Source: Butyriboletus loyo
Taxonomy: Eukaryota; Basidiomycota; Agaricomycetes; Boletales; Boletaceae
Assembly: GCA_038093515.1 (NCBI GenBank)
Contig: JBBPSI010000413.1
Location: 1 to 13,030 of the forward strand
Reading direction: 5' to 3'
DNA length: 13,030 nucleotides
Position numbers and translations under genes: made by a program. This document shows, one piece after another, positions 7,860 to 13,030 of the stretch. Each line of letters opens with the position of its first letter. Position 1 is the stretch's first letter. Under the pieces are notes generated by a model. It saw only the letters and a list, made by a program, of their open reading frames with translations, was not told the origin of the DNA and ran no database searches.

Positions 7860-10276
7860 ATGATGACTTTCTGTCGTTGGCTCGTCCTCGCATCCGTCGC
7901 TGCGCTTACTCGTGGGGAGCCAGTGCAATTGGCGAACCTACAACTCCCATCCACTGCTGCTACCTACCAGCAGGCCGTAGTGGATCTCTTCGTCGAGTCG
8001 TACGAAGCGTATCAGTCAGTGTTCTCTCACTTCCAGCACGTGAATAACTCTCATGTACGCGGCAGGGAATATGCCTGGGGTCATGACGACCTGCTTCCGG
8101 TCTCGGAGTCATATGATGATTCCCTGGGCGGGTGGGGCGCGTCCATTGCAGATGCCTTGGGTACTATGGTTCGTGTCCCATTCTCCTTCGAGCTGCGGTG
8201 TTCTGGAAGACTCATACGTGTCTGTGCCTATAGTGGATCATGGGTTTCTATGATTGGTTCGAAGAGGCAGTCGATTACATCGCGACGGTGGACTTTAGCC
8301 TCCCGAGAACGAATGAGACGGTCAAGTAAAAGCACCACTATACGTCCCATGAACGGCATTTTAACTTTGATATCCGTCCTAGTGTGTTTGAAACGACGAT
8401 CCGTTTTGTCGGTGGGTTCTTGAGTGCCTATGAGCTCTCTGGATACAAGTACGATACACTCGTCCAGAAAGCAGAGCAGGTCGCGCAACAAATGGCATAT
8501 GCATGGGTTGGGGTGCGCGAGTTTCAGTGCTCACGACTTGAAATCTTGACGTGGACACGGTATCACAGAACAATTCAATTCCATATAACAGTATCGACTT
8601 TGCCAGTCATACACCCGTCTATGCGACAGTGAGTTTCCAATGGGGCTTCTAGTTACGAGACCTACTGATGGGTCTCTTAGACAGGCATTGCTGCAGCCGG
8701 TACTGTACGTTCTTCACACCTACTTTGAGAGCGACACAATGAACTTATTTATGTTTACCGATAGCTCACTCTCGAGTGGAATCGTCTCAGGTGGGTACGA
8801 GATCGCTGCGAGTGCTCGTATCTAACTTACAAGCTAGTTTGTACACCAACAACGACACCTACCGTCAACTTGCCGAGAAGTCTGTCCAGTACATGATCCA
8901 CATGGTAACATTCTGAAATTGTCGTCCGGGCATCGCTGCCTTCTAACGCCGCTCCGATTTGGTAGCCAACGCCGTTGGCCGGGATGCCTGCACAGATCAT
9001 CGATCCTTCGTCTGGAGATTCGATCGGTTCCTATGTGGTACGTAACCCACTACGCGATGATTTTACACAGGTTGCCCACTAGATGTAGACATGGGGCGGA
9101 GGAAGTGACTCGTTCTTCGAGTACTTGATCAAGTATCCCCGCCTGACGAACACCGACGATAATTCATATGCAGACGCATGGTCCACTGCAGTGGATACTT
9201 CTATCAATGAGCTCTTGAGGGTATGTTGCCGAAACTGGCCTGGGGGGTCTCTCCTGATTGTGTTCGTTTTCCAGACGTCGACTGTGGACGACTGGGTCTA
9301 TCTTGCGGATTATGATGATGACCATTTGATTCGTCATGTCGGCTCACATTTGGCCTGTTTCTATGGTGGAAACTGGATTCTGGGTACGTCGGAGAATGAT
9401 CGGCTTTGCGGCTGAACTGATGATATGGTAGGCGGGAAGCTGACAAACAATGACACGATCGTCAACATCGGCCTTCAGCTCACTGATGCATGCTGGAACA
9501 CTTATGCAAGCACTGCGTAAGCATCGTTCCCTTCCCTGAGCGACGACGGCACGCTGATCAACCCTGATAGCACTGGGATCGGTCCAGAAGTATTTGCTTA
9601 TATCTCCAGCGACGGTAATTACACGGGTGGTCCTTCGCCTACGGCAGAGCAAATGGAGTTTTACGACGAATACGGATTATATATCACCGCACCGGATTAT
9701 ATCTTGCGTCCCGAGGTGCTCGAGTCCAACTTTTATGCTTGGCGCGTGACTGGGGATACGAAATATCTCGACAATGCGGTCAGCGCGATCGAGAGTTTCC
9801 AAAAATACCTGCCGGCTACAGTCGCGTATACTGGGCTCAACGACGTCAACAATGTGAACTCGACCAAGATTGATGACATGGAAAGTTTCTGGTTCGCAGA
9901 GGTGCTGAAGTACCTGTACGTATTTTTTATTTTCTTCTTGAAGGACGCGTTCTGGACCGACCGACTTGAACGCCTTCCTCGACAGGTACTTGACATTTGA
10001 TGATCCCAACAACATTTCACTCGACGATTGTGCGTTCACGCGTGTCTTCGAGTGCAGTCGCCGATGCTGATCCTTTTTATGTTCGCTCTAGACGTGTTCA
10101 ACACTGAGTGTCACCCCTTCAAGACGCCGACGGCCAAGAGCGTCTATGGTTCTGGCCCTGGGCCTCATCCAGTCTCGACGCCGCCTTTTGCCCCTCAGAC
10201 GGCCACAGGACCTATTCCCGCGATCTCACCAAACCCTGCATTGCCTGTACCTTTGACACAGGCACTGAATCTTTGA
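7860..10276 (+). CDS. GH47 alpha-1,2-mannosidase, secreted type (GH47-A)
   Basis: Class I alpha-mannosidase (GH47), which trims alpha-1,2-linked mannose from N-glycans, in fungi in the secretory path or outside the cell. Exons: 7860-8014, 8066-8168, 8234-8325, 8383-8512, 8569-8628, 8681-8704, 8765-8790, 8838-8904, 8966-9037, 9089-9220, 9275-9383, 9432-9516, 9571-9915, 9986-10029, 10092-10276: 1629 nt, 542 aa, all 14 introns 47-70 nt and in frame. Residues 1-19 form a signal peptide. Family residues: Glu120 in VFETTIR, Asp250 in GGGSDSFFEYL, Glu400 in RPEVLES and the calcium-binding Thr486 in FNTECHPF. Also present are YAWGHDDLLPVS, GWGASIADALGTM, HVGSHLACFYGGNW and ESFWFAEVLKYLY. The C-terminus is a proline-rich tail. 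Exons 6 and 7 are only 24 and 26 nt. Residue 185 is Ala where GH47-B has Glu. The start matches GH47-B (GCGCC before ATG in both); a longer frame from 7674 has no support. Confidence 0.95.
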
Positions 10277-10742
10277 TTTGCAGCGTTTGCCTGCGACGTT
10301 AATAGACTGGCTCTTCGACTCTCTGTGCAGATACTTGTGCGACGTACCCGCTGTCGATTACATCAGGTCGGAAACGAACCAGGATCTCATGTTAATATCG
10401 ATACCCCCACTATACCCTTATTTGTTACACATCTTGCTGGAATCCACTAAGTGTTGTCTCGGCCCATTCACGGCACTGGGACGAAACCAGTGCCGGACAC
10501 GTACGCCGACTTTGCCCCACTGGAGGCGAACGATTCAATGAACGCATCATTGAGTAATTTGTAGGGGGTGAGATGACGGGACATGCCAAACTGAACATGG
10601 TACGAACACGAGCACAGAATGGGGTAGTAGGCGTCAAGGATGCGGGAACGTAGAGGTCGAGGTCGATGTACGGGCTCGAACTTGGCGAGGTGACACGAAT
10701 CAACTGGATGCCCTTGCGCTCGTCGGATTGGAGGGTGCGTTT
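10277..10742. other. Unassigned spacer between the two duplication units; possible minus-strand gene relic
   Basis: 466 bp after the GH47-A stop and before the Sos7 pseudogene. It has no match elsewhere in the window that I could see. The minus strand is open from 10862 down to 10425, and a second minus frame at about 10465-10640 contains the protein-like YHVQFGMSRHLTPYKLLND. Switching frame partway gives smoother protein-like sequence, as a frameshifted relic would. I do not recognise the family, and chance open frames are a real alternative. Confidence 0.35.
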
Positions 10743-11370
10743 GCGTTTGGACGGTTTCGAAAACTTGGCCGCTGGCAGTGAGAACGTCCCGAGTGACCCT
10801 AGCCGGCGACGTCGCAGCCCAGGCTGTCTATTCAGTTTCATTCCAGCGCGCGACTTGCGCATCAGTAAAAACAGTTGCTGGTTTCCGATAGGCTAACCGA
10901 GTGTAGCCGAGTGCTACAGAATGCCGACCAATAACCGTTTCACTGACGACGGACACGCTAGTCGTTCGTCCGCCAACTTAAAGTTTAGTTGCTTATGGGG
11001 CAGATGTACTAGTTCCTGACGATCTTCTGAGCAGATAATCATGATCGGAAAGCACGTGACCGGTAATCAACAGAGGAGCTGTAGTCACCAGCAAGCCTAC
11101 TCCCTCTATGCCACGTCTAATATACACGGACACTGTGGCTCGTATCGTCGTTGTCGATCCACCGCGCGACACACAACGAATTGCAGTTGACGTATTTGAT
11201 CGATCCACCACCAGGCTCGGGGTGTTAACACTGCTCTCTATTCCAAACGCAGGACGGTTGGTCTCTGCAGATGTCAGTCTGGAGGGGTCGACTTTGAGTT
11301 GGGGGATCTGACTGATGCACGGAACAATATTCTTAGTCTGGCGAAGTCCAAATAGAATAAGCGAATGATG
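10743..11370 (+). pseudogene. Decayed copy of the Sos7-like kinetochore gene
   Basis: Pieces match the intact gene in order. 10743-10859 corresponds to the end of exon 1 and start of intron 1 (5571-5690), with small indels. After a MITE insertion, 10944-10994 matches the rest of intron 1. Nearly all of exon 2 is missing; 11008-11056 matches the second half of intron 2 and the first bases of exon 3 (5955-5999). Most of exon 3 is gone, and 11106-11370 matches the end of intron 3 and exon 4 through the stop region (about 6358-6716). The N-terminal half of exon 1, including the start codon, is absent. Exon 4 has a deletion at about 11220 that creates a TAA, and a further 1-nt loss near 11283. No functional product is possible from this arrangement. 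Confidence 0.9.
10860..10948 (-). mobile_element. MITE-like element, copy C (inside the Sos7 pseudogene intron)
   Basis: An 89-bp element whose reverse complement is nearly identical to copy A at 7319-7407. It lies in the remnant of intron 1. The intact gene reads GACTTGC then TGACGATGGACACG with nothing between (5683-5704), while here GACTTGCG is followed by the element and then ACGGACACG. The TGACG at the right end could be element or target, so the target-site duplication cannot be read. The empty site in the parent gene makes this a well-supported insertion. Confidence 0.88.
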
Positions 11371-11787
11371 CGTGCTGTTTGATCAGGCGGGGGTTGACAA
11401 GGACAGCTTTGATCACATGCGTCGGACTTTGCAGTGTGTATGTATTTTCAGGTTGGATCAGTCCGGATACTGCTAACGGTCGCCAATAACGTCGTGGCTT
11501 TGTTCTTACTACTACCATCCATCCCGAACCTCGCAAGACCGCACACCGAACTTACTTCTCTATAGGAACTCGACCCTGTTCCAACTCTTCAGATGCGGCA
11601 GCGAAGGCGGACCCATCCCGAACCGAATTCTCTGTCAACACACATGTCTACTGCAGATGCGCCCGGCCCATCTGTTCACGCATCAGTGGAGTCGGACCTT
11701 TAAAAATGCGGTACGTTATTGAATAAATAAACGAATCTTTACGAATCGGCTGGCAATTGAAGGTACTTTCGCCCTCCCTCGTGCGCC
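11371..11787. other. Intergenic and upstream region of GH47-B
   Basis: No coding frame is supported here. Positions 11522-11564 match 7280-7318 upstream of GH47-A. At the point where GH47-A carries the MITE pair, this copy has about 65 bp of unrelated sequence and no element. The proximal module P3 follows at 11628-11750. Confidence 0.6.
11628..11750 (+). promoter_or_regulatory. GH47-B promoter module (P3)
   Basis: Third copy of the upstream module: TTCTCTGTCA, GCAGAT, CATCTGTTCACG, AAAAATGCGGTACGTTATTG, an AATAAATAAAC stretch in the TATA position, and TACGAATCGGC. It ends 37 bp before the GH47-B start codon. It shares some block variants with P1 (AATCGGC, AAAA-GCGG) and others with P2 (GTTATTGAATAA). 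Promoter role is inferred from position and conservation. Confidence 0.58.
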
Positions 11788-13030
11788 ATGACAAAACTCG
11801 GTCGTTGGCTCGTCCTCGCATCCGTCGTTGCGCTTACCCGTGGGGAGCCAGTGCAATTGGCGAACCTACAACTCCCATCCACTGCTGCTACCCACCAGCA
11901 GGCCGTAGTGGATCTCTTCGTCGAGTCGTACGAAGCGTATCAGTCAGTGTTCTCTCACTTCCAGCACGTGAATAACTCATCATGTACGCGGCAGGAAGTA
12001 TGCCTGGGGTCATGACGACCTGCTTCCGGTCTCGGAGTCATATGATGATTCCCTGGGCGGGTGGGGCGCGTCCATTGCAGATGCCTTGGGTACTATGGTT
12101 CGTGTCCCATTCTCCTTCGAGCTGCGGTGTTCTGGAAGACTCATACGTGTCTGTGCCTATAGTGGATCATGGGTTTCTATGATTGGTTCGAAGAGGCAGT
12201 CGATTACATCGCGACGGTGGACTTTAGCCTCCCGAGAACGAATGAGACGGTCAGGTAACAGCGCCACTATACGTCCCATGAACGGCATTTTAACTTTGAC
12301 ATCCATCCTAGTGTGTTTGAAACGACGATCCGTTTTGTCGGCGGGTTCTTGAGTGCCTATGAGCTCTCTGGATACAAGTACGATACACTCGTCCAGAAAG
12401 CAGAGCAGGTCGCGCAACAAATGGCATATGCATGGGTTGGGGTGCGCGAGTTTCAGTACTCACGGCTTGAAGTTTGACGTGGACGCGATATCACAGAACG
12501 ATTCGATTCCGTATTCCTATATTAACTTTACTAGTCATACACCCACCTACGCCGCAGTGAGTTTGCAATCGCGTTTTAGTTGCCGGGACCTACTGATGGG
12601 TCTCTCAGACGAATATTGCTGAAGCCGGTACTGTACGTTCTTCACACCTACTTTGAGAGCGACACAATGAACCTATTTATTTTTATCTATAGCTCACCCT
12701 CGAGTGGAATCGTCTCAGGTGGGTACGAGATCGCTGCGAGTGCTCGTATCTAACTTACAAGCTAGTTTGTACACCAACAACGACACCTACCGTCAACTCG
12801 CCGAGAAGTCCGTCCAGTACATGATCCACATGGTAACATTCTGAAATTGTCGTCCGGGCATCGCTGCCTTCTAACGCCGCTCCGATTTGGTAGCCAACGC
12901 CGTTGGCCGGGATGCCTGCACAGATCATCGATCCTTCGTCTGGAGATTCGATCGGTTCCTATGTGGTACGTAACCCACTACGCGATGATTTTACACAGGT
13001 TGCCCACTAGATGTAGACATGGGGCGGAGG
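11788..13030 (+). CDS. GH47 alpha-1,2-mannosidase, second copy (GH47-B), 5' part, runs off the window
   Basis: Paralogue of GH47-A with the same gene structure: exons 11788-11942, 11995-12097, 12163-12254, 12312-12441, 12497-12556, 12609-12632, 12693-12718, 12766-12832, 12894-12965 and 13017 onward. All nine introns fall at the same positions and phases. The 247 visible codons are open with no frameshift. The N-terminus MTKLGRWLVLASVVALTRG is a signal peptide. Present are YQKYAWGHDDLLPVS, Glu120 in VFETTIR, and NIAEAGTLTLEW with Glu185, the family-like residue replaced by Ala in GH47-A. The catalytic Asp250, Glu400 and Thr486 equivalents lie beyond the window, so full activity cannot be judged. 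Substrate and role are presumed to be as for GH47-A. Confidence 0.92.

Larger units (their letters stand above)
5571..9102 (+). repeat. Segmental tandem duplication, unit 1 (portion with a visible counterpart)
   Basis: From the middle of exon 1 of the Sos7-like gene through exon 10 of GH47-A, this sequence is colinear with 10743-13030. The left edge is set where the sequences start to match (GTTTCGACGG here, GTTTGGACGG at 10745). The right edge is only the end of the window on the partner copy. If the units abut, the period is about 5.17 kb. Divergence is uneven: low in GH47, high in the Sos7-like part. Confidence 0.85.
10743..13030 (+). repeat. Segmental tandem duplication, unit 2 (continues past window end)
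   Basis: Second copy of the Sos7-like plus GH47 block, colinear with 5571-9102 but shorter (about 2.3 kb against 3.5 kb) because the Sos7-like part lost two coding segments and the intergenic region is reduced. GH47 parts are nearly identical between units; Sos7-like parts are strongly diverged. The right boundary lies beyond the window. Confidence 0.85.

Noticed and set aside
7674..8423. A 249-codon plus-strand open frame starting at 7674 and covering the GH47-A start
   Set aside because: It reads through upstream module P2 and introns 1-2 of GH47-A. The upstream 62 codons have no counterpart before GH47-B, and the signal peptide starts at 7860.
1..10276. Idea of a carbohydrate-use cluster linking the GH27 and GH47 genes
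   Set aside because: Four unrelated housekeeping genes lie between them, and no transporter or regulator is present.

Overview
The window reads as nuclear DNA of a filamentous fungus, most likely a mushroom-forming basidiomycete (Agaricomycetes). Genes are packed on both strands and broken by many spliceosomal introns, mostly 47-65 nt with GT..AG ends. Protein matches are to fungal families. All gene models were spliced by hand; each complete model joins in frame from ATG to stop. Family names come from motif recognition, with no database search.

Layout, left to right. 1-990 (+): the last 215 residues of a GH27 alpha-galactosidase. 1116-2605 (-): GPI8/PIG-K, the GPI-transamidase catalytic subunit, 7 exons, 394 aa, with its catalytic His and Cys. 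It shares a 111-bp divergent promoter region with 2717-3836 (+), an HCNGP/SAP30BP-like protein of 277 aa. 4009-4456 (+): an Mdm35-like twin CX9C protein of 108 aa. 4457-5474: no gene seen. 5475-6712 (+): a Sos7-like kinetochore protein of 334 aa. 7860-10276 (+): a secreted GH47 alpha-1,2-mannosidase (GH47-A), 15 exons, 542 aa. 10743-11370: a wrecked copy of the Sos7-like gene. 11788 to the window end (+): a second GH47 gene (GH47-B), intact over its visible 247 codons.

The right half is a tandem duplication of a two-gene block (Sos7-like then GH47). In the second unit the Sos7-like copy decayed while the GH47 copy stayed open. A short inverted-repeat transposon (MITE-like, 89-98 bp) is present three times: two copies in tandem upstream of GH47-A and one in an intron of the Sos7 pseudogene. 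Each insertion is missing from the paralogous position, so the element probably moved after the duplication. The two GH47 genes alternate between identical stretches, introns included, and clearly diverged patches, which suggests gene conversion. An upstream module of GH47 occurs twice before GH47-A and once before GH47-B.

The single-copy genes on the left are ordinary housekeeping genes (GPI anchoring, mitochondrial lipid transfer, kinetochore, splicing or transcription) and do not form a pathway together. I see no cluster of cooperating genes that would make a new system. The notable content is the history of the duplicated GH47 locus, its mobile elements, and several very short exons.
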